Shown: in pieces, positions 48,101 to 56,800 of the stretch
Layout: each line of letters opens with the position of its first letter
How positions within the stretch are numbered: the stretch's first letter is position 1
From: Oopsacas minuta
Taxonomy: Eukaryota > Porifera > Hexactinellida > Lyssacinosida > Leucopsacidae
Reading direction: 5' to 3'
Length of the DNA stretch: 64,000 nucleotides
Assembly (NCBI GenBank): GCA_024704765.1
Contig: JAKMXF010000329.1
Span: forward strand, 124,001-188,000
Made by a program: the position numbers and the translations under genes
Notes under the pieces: generated by a model
Database searches by the model: none
What the model was told of the DNA's origin: nothing
Seen by the model: the letters and a program-made list of their open reading frames with translations, nothing else

Positions 48101-48249
48101 ACATAACAAAGTTGTGCGTAGTTAGGATTCCTAACTGCTTCTAATGCTGCCAATGATATTTTCGTACTAATTGAACTATGGAGAATTCGAAAAATGCATT
48201 GAAATATGTTTTTTCAAATATGCCTATTTCCCCATATTGCCACACTGTG
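45140..48249 (-). mobile_element. Intact RAG1/Transib-like transposon, copy B (3110 bp)
   Basis: CACAGTG at both ends (45140-45146; minus strand 48243-48249), flanked by a perfect 5-bp duplication GTATT (45135-45139 and 48250-48254). The 21-spacer end is on the left (spacer 45147-45167, block GAAATAGGT 45168-45176). The 12-spacer end is on the right (block 48222-48230, spacer 48231-48242). It is the same element as copy A in opposite orientation at a different target, so the two are independent insertions and not one inverted duplication. Confidence 0.95.
45446..47578 (-). CDS. RAG1-like transposase (710 aa), copy B
   Basis: Same protein as copy A, start ATG at 47578. D281 (SDGLDGSG), D388 (LFDTKM), E641 (LSEECLESCNK), the CxxC pair in ASCHLC and the HKLLAH pair are all kept. 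About 21 of the roughly 710 residues differ from copy A by my count (for example YHLDAG/YDLDTG, SQGGT/SQSGT, TPSLH/TLSLH), none at the proposed catalytic or zinc positions. No stops or frameshifts. The flanking 5' and 3' non-coding parts of the element are also nearly identical to copy A. Both copies therefore look potentially active, or recently so. Confidence 0.93.
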   Translation of the reverse strand: MSVLITNNEAYNLYISNGRSVTVSVRKLIENNHLSEEETATLHLKFKSLLTSREAYRRKDLETWDNMIFHSTHLTISNPRKRISLDPEFSLVTDSENRNFSEQIVTESRNDTLECRMKTSRSRLGVLLEHVDFLAEREKIEPKQLLALALELVSNKSYDRDTSDMCREIIDKGSFSGVLNKVQISKCAYILDSLEIGASKYTNLKRILKGDVKLPSYKLVSQYRREISLINEMEIVRDPEALSIATCVSYHSILSLTIQRLLSTLDPVPDSHNPLKIKISDGLDGSGCHQTYNQQSNNSVLSTKTFILFGFKVISITDTLGNDVFYNSSPNSPFCFRPVALIALKEDYSSVKFIMNTIVNPQTDHIIQDGLSLIGGHAQVEIVRSLFDTKMAGLLDGAGGASCHLCTATDSQIKSLEWAHSGFPINRLISDARQLFEVVDEEDYLKLPSNQRVGITHQPTSNIDIIAASPLHAYLCVFRWFMLLIYDLDTGHKVWAPSNSKVNSSMKRVRAILQERCNFSVDIPSSQSGTSTTGNIARDCFLNKRDFLTWPTSSINPSDKISLEKIQTNLSVLLRLLNSGDLINCDKMQELCKETYEFILVEYPWASITLSLHKLLAHSFQLIGAYNNGKGLQNLSEECLESCNKFVRRYRENLARKTSFTDNVRDILVRLLCCSDPILVQNRLMHAKKKRDFANSLQEILYNSILSDDL

Positions 48250-48478
48250 GTATTCCACACTAACTAGAAAATTTTACCCTTCAAACAAATAGAATTACTA
48301 AATTTCTCATATTATTTCCCTGGATTCGATATACAATACAAGTAAGTTTTTCAATGTGTAATATGATACCCTAGAATGTATCTATTATTGACATGTATAG
48401 ATTACCGATATATGTAGAGGACAATATTTCAGTAAACAAGGATGGCTCTTCAAAGAAATTCTCTACACATCACTCACT

Positions 48479-48859
48479 ATGACCTGGCCTGATAATGATG
48501 TTTTTCTAACACAAGGTTTCTATGGCTATCAGATATTGAGATCGAAGGAATCTACCCTATCAATCCTTCACCTCTTCCTGACACACTTTATGGCCCAACC
48601 TCGGATTATTAGATATGACAACACCTGTAACCCCCATAGAAAGTGCACCATCAGGTATTTACTGATTTCCTAGCAGATACTTTAATGTATTAATGGATAT
48701 AATTTTCTAGAGATATGGTAGCTTTGAAGATACAAGTTATCTGGTTGAGAGATTTCACTCGTGCTATCATCGATGTTCTCCATTATACTCAATGCGACGC
48801 ATTCACGTGGATGAACAAAATCGTAAAACTCACACGCATGTGAATGATTATTTTCAATA
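48479..48859 (+). pseudogene. KDZ-like (Kyakuja/Dileera/Zisupton) transposase fragment with a small intron
   Basis: The first exon (48479 to about 48656) reads ILHLFLTHFMAQPRIIRYDN followed by TCNPHRKCTI, matching the YDNACNLH-type motif of KDZ transposases. A GT...AG stretch of about 60 bp (donor AG/GTATTT, acceptor after TTTTCTAGAG) rejoins the frame to RYGSFEDTSYLVERFHS and CYHRCSPLYSM, corresponding to the F.DRFH...H..CS..Y motif. The frame stops at TAG near 48858. The N-terminal Asp region and the C-terminal part are not recognisable. Assignment rests on two short motifs. Confidence 0.5.
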
Positions 48860-49504
48860 GTCAGAAGGATCTGAACTCAAATTGTCTACATGCGATTGGA
48901 AAATCTATTCTATACTATGCGATAATTCCTATCGATTATCAATACAGACATCAACAAATTACAGTAACAGAAAGAGAAATATTTATATAATGTCGTTGCT
49001 TGTAGGAGATAATAAACATATTGAGTACGCTAAAACGAAATGGAGGGACTTTAAGAAATAGGAAATTTCAAGCACAATTTGAAACAAAATTCAAATAGGT
49101 TGTTTTTATATAATGTAATGAGTATTGTATTCATGTTAACTCGAACATTCGTTATCTCGATTGAGATCATTATCTGTTTCCAACTAAGCTAAATCTGATT
49201 GAGGTCCACATTGGAAACAGGAAATTCGTCGGTCCCTTTCTGACATCCTTATATCCCAAACAGGAATTGTGATGTTTCTCGGTGCAAGAAGAACAGGCTA
49301 TGGTCTTATTGATACGTATTCAGGGAGTCTGCATACACAGATTAATGCGATCAAGAAGAAGGATAGCTCTACGTTGGACGAGAGTTTCACCGGAATGCTT
49401 GGAAATGGTGTCAAGTTTCCAGTTTCTAAGCAATCTCTAAGGTGCTTCCGCATACGGTTTTGACGCCACCTAACCTTAGCTGGATTTCCAGCTTAAGCTA
49501 AAAA

Positions 49505-49840
49505 GAGGCACACAGCAGCTGCAAATAGGCTACAATCCGAGCCTCCTTGTTGTTGTTGAATTGGTACTTGTTGCAGTTCAAGATCTTCGGGGGCCTCCCT
49601 TCTAGAGTGACGCTAGTTGTACTTTAGTTCCTTCCGTACTGTTCCGAAATACATTGAGTCTTGCATGTAAACTACCCTATTTACGTCTATCCCCGATGCA
49701 ATCCAGTGTAGTGCTCCATCGTATTGTGTTTGGATACTACCCGGAATGGCTGGTACAAAATGTCACTCCTATTACTGATAGTAGATCATAAGACTAGTAA
49801 ATCACTCAAAATATGTTTCTACTTGACTTCGAATTGTACC
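49505..49840. other. Non-coding stretch
   Basis: Follows a 64-codon frame at 49269-49463 that I do not recognise. No feature supported. Confidence 0.3.
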
Positions 49841-50152
49841 TTGCATCCCTTTGATGTGTGCAAATTGGTTCAGTAATAGCGCCTAAAGGTAATTAGTATT
49901 GAAAAATGTACATTAGCAAATATATGAATTTTCAAACTCACACTGAATTCATTCATAGTAATGTCTGTCAGAAATATACTGTTATGACTAAGTTCATGGA
50001 GAGCGATTTGCATATTTCCCTTAGATATAATTCTCTGGGGGAAAATATTATCTACAACTTTGTCTACTCTAGTAGGAATGTCTAACTCGGTACTTAAGGT
50101 GAGTGTAAAGAGCATTCGGGTTGCTGGATATGATTGAAGCTACAAAATTTGA
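49785..50152 (-). CDS. Unidentified host-like exons (two exons, terminal)
   Basis: On the minus strand, an acceptor (TTCAAATTTTGTAG) precedes an exon from about 50152 to 49943 reading YPATRMLFTLTLSTELDIPT, HELSHNSIFLTDITMNEFS. It ends at a strong donor GTGAGT. About 60 bp later an acceptor (ATTACCTTTAG) is followed in the same phase by ALLLNQFAHIKGMQGTIRSQ, VETYFE and a TGA stop. Both splice sites and the matching phase support a real, or formerly real, gene. I recognise no family. A helical stretch upstream (about 50300-50160, KKLYDKLNILCVALHAVSS) may be a further exon. Confidence 0.4.
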
Positions 50153-51495
50153 ATAAGAGATTAATGTTTGAACAATACAAAGTGTGAGGTGGATTTCAAT
50201 ACTACTAACTGCATGCAAAGCCACACACAATATATTAAGTTTATCATACAACTTTTTCTTGATAATTGAGTAGGCAGATGGTATGTATTTGTATTTATAT
50301 TGATTTTGCCTTCAAACAAATCACACATAATTCACTATAGTTTTGCATCATTTAAGGTAGAACCTTGCTAATACAGGGTGTCAATTAAGTTCTGGTACAT
50401 AAAGTATATCACTGGTATAGCAACAGTTATTATCGAAGCATACTTAAACAATTCCAAAATGTTTGCGTAGGTTATGTTGTTGAAATATTCATTTATTATC
50501 CAAATTCTCATGCAAACATCAGAATCCCGGCCCATGACGGCAATTCGATCAAGAATTATTGAATTATTTATGGCTGATAAGTCTTAGAAAGAAATTTTAC
50601 GCGACCTGAAGGACGAATAAGTCAAGCGGCAACTGGTTTATCGTACCATCAAGCGATATAGGATACTGGTTCTGTGCTAGACCGCCCAAGAACTGGACGT
50701 CCGACATCAGATTCCACCCCGCAGCTCAAGAAAAAGATAGTGAGTCGGATTACTCCAAATTTGCGGCGATCTATCAGAAAAATGGCCCTGATTTTTCACT
50801 TAGTCACGAATCCGTTAGAAATGTGGTACGTAATGACCTAGGACTAAAGTCTTTGAAACGGCAATCAGTACACCATCTACTCCAGTTCTAAGGCAGAAAA
50901 TATTTCAAAGATCGAAAAACTTCTAGCCTGGCTCGCAGTGGGTGCTGAGAATAACATACGATTTTCAGACGAGAAAATTTTTACAGTTGAGGAGGCACAC
51001 AACTCTCAAAATGATCGTATCCTCGCTCCATCATCTAAAAGCATCAATGATGAAGAAAAGTTCGTTGATCGGGTGCAAAACCCCAAATATTTGATGGTAG
51101 TCATTATGGAAAATCTGTCTGCTGATTTATAACGTCATTTAGTAGCTCATTGGAAGTTCGACACTCTCAAGTAGGGTGACCAAATGATTTTCATCAAAAT
51201 CCTGTACATTTCAATTTTTTTCTTTAAAAATCCTGGACATTCCTGGACACTCTATAAATATCTGAAAATTACTAAAACACAATAATGAATGCATTATGTT
51301 TACTGAATACTGTGTAATCGTATCTAAACGAGCTTCTGCTGCATATATTTATTAACAACAGATGTAATAAAGACTGATAGAAAGTTAGATTAACTAACAA
51401 TTGATTATATTATAAATAGTGTACGTATGTTTACTTCACTACTAAGTAACAATTAGATTTCGAAAAACAGATTAAGAAGTGGGCTACTATAACAG

Positions 51496-53462
51496 CTAAT
51501 AATAAGTATTTTTGGCATATTTTTCAGAAAGTGTGACTTTCTTAAGAAGCTCTTTGTTCTGTAAAATATGTTTATAAAATTCCATACATGAGAAATCGAA
51601 ATTACATTTTATAAATAGCATTGACCTCAGGCAATCAATGCTGAGCCGCGCCTTATCGTCTGTCCAAATATTATTCATTAATGAGAATACTCTCTCTACA
51701 GCAGCTGATGTCCCTGGTAAGGACATAGAAAACTCAACAATTTTTTCGAGATATACAAACTCTAGTCCATTCATTCGTAAAAAAGTGAAATATTTCGACC
51801 CAACGAAGATCTGGCGTCAACTCAGAATTTTTCCAATTAATTAGTTTTTCTTGAGAAATATACTTCGAGAGAGTGTCAAATTCATCGAAAAGGGAATTAT
51901 CATCAATGGATATAATCTCACCACTTTCTTGAACAATAAATACTAGAGAAGATTGTACTTGAGACCATAAAGGCTTGGTTTTTAACGAAAGCCATTGTAA
52001 AACTTCAAATTGTTCAAATGTCTTAATCCATTTGTTCAGGTATTTCACGGCATTGTCATAAAATTTGAGGGTATATCCTCGAAATATTTACTAGAAATAC
52101 CTTCTTCAACATTGATTTTACTTAATAGTGATTGAACGATAATAAGGAGGAATTTATATTCATATCTATTCTGCATCTTGCCTTTAATATCTTTAAGTAT
52201 ATCGTATACCTCAAAAAGCAGGGATATTTTGATTTTCTGCGAGCAATACACCTGAATGAAAATTGATGCTAGATTATGGACAAATAAAAGCTAACATACT
52301 GAATGATGGTTTGAAAAGAATGAGTAGAACATGTTAGGACAATTGTCAAGAGATAGAAAATAACTCTTTAATGCAGGGTACAATCTTAAAACTCTTTCAA
52401 TTGCAGGTAGAAGAGATAGCCACCTTGTCTTACTGTATCCGAGGAGCTTTTTATACTCTATATCAGCTTCATCACAGAATTGTTTCAATGATTCTACTCG
52501 GATAGTGTAAATGTAGAGAAAGAATAGATTTTTTGTATAACAGCATCTATTTCAATAGGAAGAACATCAACTGCTGTTTGTATTGTGTTGTTAATTATGT
52601 GGGCAGAACAACCGATGCCTAAAATAGTTTGATTCAGCTGATCTCTCAATCTAAAGTGTAGATTATTTTCACCCTTTCTGTGAACCTCCAAAATTGGTAT
52701 TAGTATTGTCTGCACAGAGGGCTATGATTTTGGATTCGATACAATACCGTTTTATAGTACACAAAACCGTTTCGCTTAATACACCGGATGTTTCAGCAGG
52801 AATTGATTTGAAGTCAATAAGTTTTACACAAGTTCCATACCCTTTTAAAAATATCGTACCAGAATTGGCAAACACTTAATTTCATCATGATTCGATTTGT
52901 CTGTATATAAAGAAATATAATTAGCGACTTTTAAATCAGCTGAACAAAGGGAAATAGAATACGGTGCAAGAACATTGTTAACAATAGCGTCAACTTTAGT
53001 CCTAGCACAATTAAATTCCGATCCAAATAATTTACGAATTAACTGAGAAGTACAATCCATTGATCTAAAGGTTTGATTATGCTTTATTGTGTGAAAGCAC
53101 CATGTTGCTTCGTTAGCTGCCGATTTTAGATCCATAGTTACTGAGAATTTTGTTAAGGTCTGACTCTGAGCACTGGTATCAAGAGTAGCCATATGTTTTT
53201 TAGATTTCATATGCCTCCGTATTGCTTGGTTTCCTTCATATTGAACTGAAAAAATTCCAAAGCACTTCTTACACTTCAATTTACCATTACCAACGATGGC
53301 TAAAAAGGGATACTTAACCTGTAAACTTGTGTTAAATGTACAGTGTATCCTTTTAGCACCTAGATTTAATTGAACCATATCATATTTTTTCAAAGAAAAT
53401 TCCGTATAATCTTGTGATTGTTCGATAGGAAGTTCTGTATAATCTTGTGAATCGGGAAGCAT
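51496..53462 (-). pseudogene. hAT transposase with BED zinc finger, broken
   Basis: Minus strand from ATG 53462: a tandem SQDYTEL/SQDYTEF repeat; a BED-type finger (LKCKKCFGIFSVQYEGNQAI, RRHMKSKKH); SLYTDKSNHDEIKCLP (first acidic motif, D of DKSNH); IIALCADNTNTNFGGS (second Asp); GIGCSAHIINNTIQTAVD (C..H motif); YSKTRWLSLLPAIERVL (RW motif); and the C-terminal domain FSMSLPGTSAAVERVFSLMN with the third acidic residue, ending near 51496. The frame is broken in several places (around 52845, 52700, 52490, 52260 and 52045), so the gene is inactive as read. Some breaks could be small introns. Confidence 0.88.
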
Positions 53463-53562
53463 AGTAAAAACAAGTGTCCGTGTCTTTAATTCACTGAGTA
53501 TTTGTCCTCTTAGAAATTCTGATGAATTCTCAATATCTAAATAATTACATTCTCGATGTAAG

Positions 53563-53940
53563 TTAGAAGAAAACTTTTGCTACCTGTAGGATCAAAACAC
53601 CACAATCATAGACGTTATTCTGTACCGGCATGTTCTCAAAACAAAGAGTAAAACCTGAAAAATAAAAGCTAAATACCTTTTCAACAAATCCCGTCAATAC
53701 AGTGTTGAACTTGTGAAAATTTGCGGATATACCAAGAGGACCATAAAAGAGGAAGATATTAAATTTGATCGAGAATAGAGCTATAGTCCAATGATTCTGA
53801 GAAAGGATTGGCAAAATAAGGTATGATAATCCAACAGACTTCAAACCATCTACCCAGCTATATGAAGTGACATGATCCAGGCCGCGAGTTGAAGAGAAGT
53901 AAAAAAAAGGTAGTGAAACATTTAATACTTTGCGGGTCAA
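53563..53940 (-). pseudogene. Ulp1-type (C48) cysteine protease fragment inside the hAT element
   Basis: The 125-codon frame holds the Ulp1 core: LSQNHWTIALFSIKFNIFLF (active-site His in HW), then FYGPLG where FYDSL is usual (the catalytic Asp would be Gly here), and PVQNNVYDCGVLILQ (Gln of the oxyanion hole and the active-site Cys). The frame ends at VAKVFF, but a one-base shift in a run of A/T lets it continue with ECNYLDIENSSEFLRGQIL, a Ulp1-like tail, which is open without a stop into the hAT ORF that starts at 53462. The family removes SUMO or related modifiers; here the Asp change and frameshift suggest a dead copy. Confidence 0.75.
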
Positions 53941-55029
53941 TTTCCTTCTACAAGATTCAAGTAAGAATTAATTATCTTATCATTTAATCGTTTACTAGTT
54001 CCCAAACATTGATAGTCTTGCTCATCCAAAGCCATAAAAAAGCATAAATAGCTGAAATAGTTGGAAGAAAACATAAAAAAATAATTCAAAATAGATACAT
54101 AATGGTTTAATACAACTAGGGTAAGAAAAGCCTAAAAAGATTATTCAAAATGGATAAATAATACCTAGGTTAATACTACTCGGGCGACCCCCTCCGCAAC
54201 AGATTTCCTAGGTACCATGAGTATAATATTGACATATTTCTAGGAAATTTCTTCAATATTTCCCAAAATATTAATCCTGGACAAATCCTGTACAAATCAA
54301 AATCCTGGACATCTTAGAAAAAATCTCAAAACCCTGTACAGTCCAGGATAAATCCTGTACAATGGTCACCTTACTCTCAAGGGCTGTAACTCCCAAAATA
54401 TGTGTCTAAATCAAAATTTCCTTTTAACAACATACATAGGGTATAAGAGAATGTAGCATACAACATTTTCCTCGACTGGAGCCTTATACCACTTCCAAAA
54501 GAATATTTCAGAAACAACAGTCGGATACGAATTATTTAAAATGCAAAAATGTAGCCCAGAATGGTATTCTTTCCAAATACAAATCTTTCATGACGCTAGG
54601 TCATAATGCTCATTCGTTGTGTGGGGTCTTAATCCATTTAGTCTTTGCACAAAGTGCCTCTAATTTCGAGCATACCCTAAACAAATTTATATAATAGACT
54701 ACGCTTTTGACACATATTGTAATTTTAGATTTATTTCCGTTGCCTTATATGCATGCCAGATGATCTTACTTTTGTTAATGATGAGTTACTCAGAAATTAA
54801 GTTGTGAAAAAATTGGATTCTAGAATTCTTCTGATTTTATTTTAGAAATCCTCGTAAAAATCGGTACTTTGGACAATTTAATTTACCATTAGCGCATCGT
54901 TTGGCCAGCATGGCTCTTGACTGTGATCCGATAGGATTTCTATAATTATATATGTTTTATAACCCAAGATTCTATCTCAATTACCTGTTTAAATCTCTGC
55001 ATAGTTGTTATTCTTTTGAAGTTTCTTTG

Positions 55030-55538
55030 ATGGATATCCAAAGTGGTGGAGGACAGGATGTTTTTCAAGTTGACAGGAATACTCCATCCTCCTCCGAAAG
55101 TGATGACGAATATTCTGATAGAAATGTTGAAGACCTTATTAATGATGACCCCGAATCCTCTGCTTCCCAAAATGAATCAGAATATGTTATTGGTGTTAAA
55201 AATAAAAGCAAAAAGAGAAGAGGTATTGATAAACGAAAAACCACTGAAAAGAGGAAAGACTATGTAAATTTAGATGACGATGATTATGATCTATTAGGAG
55301 AAAATTTGGGGCTTCCAGTTTGGCATAGACGTAAATACCGCAGGGTTAGAGTTGGGAGTAGCGGTGATGAGGCTGAAAATGATATTGAGAAGCAATTGTT
55401 TCCCGATGAAGATCATCCAACTGCTCAAACTAATGATGCTGCTCTCGAAATGGATTTAGAAATTCACTCTAGTTCCGAAGCAGAAGATGTTGATGATTTT
55501 ATTGTGGATGACGAAGGACAACCTATCAGTAAACACAG
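55030..55538 (+). CDS. Spt6: Transcription elongation factor Spt6, N-terminal exon
   Basis: Spt6 is a histone chaperone that travels with elongating RNA polymerase II in the nucleus. The exon encodes its acidic N-terminal region: NVEDLINDDPES, a basic stretch (KNKSKKRRGIDKRKTTEKRK), then the conserved DDDYDLLGENLGLPV, RRKYRRVRV, and DDFIVDDEGQPISKH, in the order and spacing of Spt6. It ends at a good splice donor (CACAG/GTATGA) at 55538/55539. ATG 55030 is a plausible start (MDIQSGGGQDVFQ), though the frame is open farther upstream (to 54952), and a 5' exon is possible. The next Spt6 block (GYTDASLQE..DIFGVDF-like) was not found up to 64000, so either the following intron is longer than 8.4 kb or this is a detached fragment. 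Confidence 0.8.
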
Positions 55539-56650
55539 GTATGAATGAAATCAATTACAGCGACCTCTCTAAGTCTATAAATGGGAAACCTCTATAAGCG
55601 GGGAGTGGGCATATTTTAGAGATAATTCTGCCTCAAACCATAACATTTACCTATAAGTGGTGAATTCTACTACACTCCTTGGCCAAAAGTAGTGGAACAT
55701 CATACCACTAATGACACATGTGGCATATGGCACATTGCGAAGATCTACGCATTGAATATTCTGTGGGTATATCAGAAAAGGTGATTGTAATGATCAAATT
55801 CATGATAGTATTGGTTCACTAATGTTTGAAATTATCTTCATGCTATGCAACTAAAGTATATGCATATTTGTGCCATGTCCAATTGTGGCTGAGTGTTCCA
55901 ATTCTTTGGCTATAGAGTGTAAATATTTTCAAAAATAATTTTTTTTGATATTTTTTGACAAAAAAATTTATTTATCGCTATTACGAATTGAAATCTTTGG
56001 GTTTTTAATTTCTTGTGAAAACCTATTTATCGCTAATACTAATTTTTATATTTACCAGGACATATTACATTAACAAGTAAGCTTCGCTTTCTGCGCTCCG
56101 CGACCTAACGTTTGAACAACCCTATTATACATAGTATAGATATCGAGTATATTCACTACATATAAACCTTAAAAACGACTTAATGTTTTATAGACCACAT
56201 TAATCAATCATTCTACTTTATAATCTTAAGTAGCCTTTTGTGAAAGTTGTCTATATTTACCTGTTTGTCACCGTTGCCATTGGCTATTTTTCGGTATTTT
56301 GAACGCATTACTCGTTTAAATATATTTTCATGCTTACATTTGTGTTCCATTAACATTTTATTTAATCTCCGCTAAATAATTAAGGGGTATGCATACTCTA
56401 TTTTTTTGAAAATTATCGAAAGTTTTACAAATTTTGGTTTTATTGTATTAAGGCACATTTTCCATTTCTCTTTCAAATTTCAAACAGCCTTCTGATATAA
56501 TTATTGAATTATTTCGTTTCTATATAACTCATTTTCTCAATTTCGATGTAAATTTCATCATAATATTGTTTCGTTTTTTGCAGAATTCCTGGATTATGAC
56601 TGTGATAACATTTGATAAATATATTTGTTTGTGATAGTATTGTTTTTAAT
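55539..56650. other. Probable Spt6 intron, first part
   Basis: Non-coding. Near 55550-55680 there are Tigger-like words (AGCGACCTCTCTAAGTCTAT; CCTCTATAAGCGGGGAG) that suggest a MITE fragment. The rest is AT-rich without a recognisable feature. Confidence 0.4.
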
Positions 56651-56654
56651 TTTG

Positions 56655-56800
56655 TTATGGCCCAGTGGTTGTGCTAGCGACCTTACCACTATCATATAGT
56701 AAGGGTACCGGTTTCAAACTCCTGGACTGGAAGCCAATCAGAATAATCAACTAACCCAGACTGCAACACTGTGGCAATCTTATTGATACTTGCTTCAATT
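56655..56800 (+). repeat. tRNA-derived SINE head
   Basis: GGCCCAGTGGTTGTGCTAGC is a good A box of the RNA polymerase III promoter and GGTTTCAAACTCC a B box about 35 bp downstream, in the order of a tRNA-like region. There is no complete cloverleaf or CCA end, and an unrelated body follows, which fits a SINE rather than a tRNA gene. Confidence 0.5.

Larger units (their letters stand above)
51172..54373 (-). mobile_element. hAT element, 3202 bp, carrying a Ulp1-like segment
   Basis: Ends TAGGGTGACC and, in reverse, TAAGGTGACC, flanked by a perfect 8-bp duplication CTCTCAAG (51164-51171 and 54374-54381). Both subterminal regions repeat ATCCTGTACA and ATCCTGGACA words. The transposase reads on the minus strand (53462 to 51496). 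A cysteine-protease-like segment lies upstream of it in the same orientation, still inside the element. Confidence 0.95.
50371..54760 (+). pseudogene. Tc1/mariner-type transposase relic split by a hAT insertion
   Basis: A left end CAGGGTGTCAATTAAGTTCT follows TA at 50371. Recognisable pieces are the N-terminal helix-turn-helix (AIRSRIIELFMADKS), ENNIRFSDEKIFTVEEAHNS (first catalytic Asp region) and QNDRILAPSS. The hAT element at 51172-54373 splits the gene. After it, 54382-54720 holds weak remnants of the C-terminal part in changing frames. The right end was not found, so the right limit is approximate. Confidence 0.65.

Noticed and set aside
56658-56730. A genuine tRNA gene
   Set aside because: A and B boxes are present but stems do not pair into a cloverleaf; a SINE is more likely.
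56767-56773. CACTGTG, a heptamer-like word in the SINE region
   Set aside because: No spacer or block resembling the RAG-type ends follows, no partner end was found, and a 7-mer is expected by chance several times in 64 kb.
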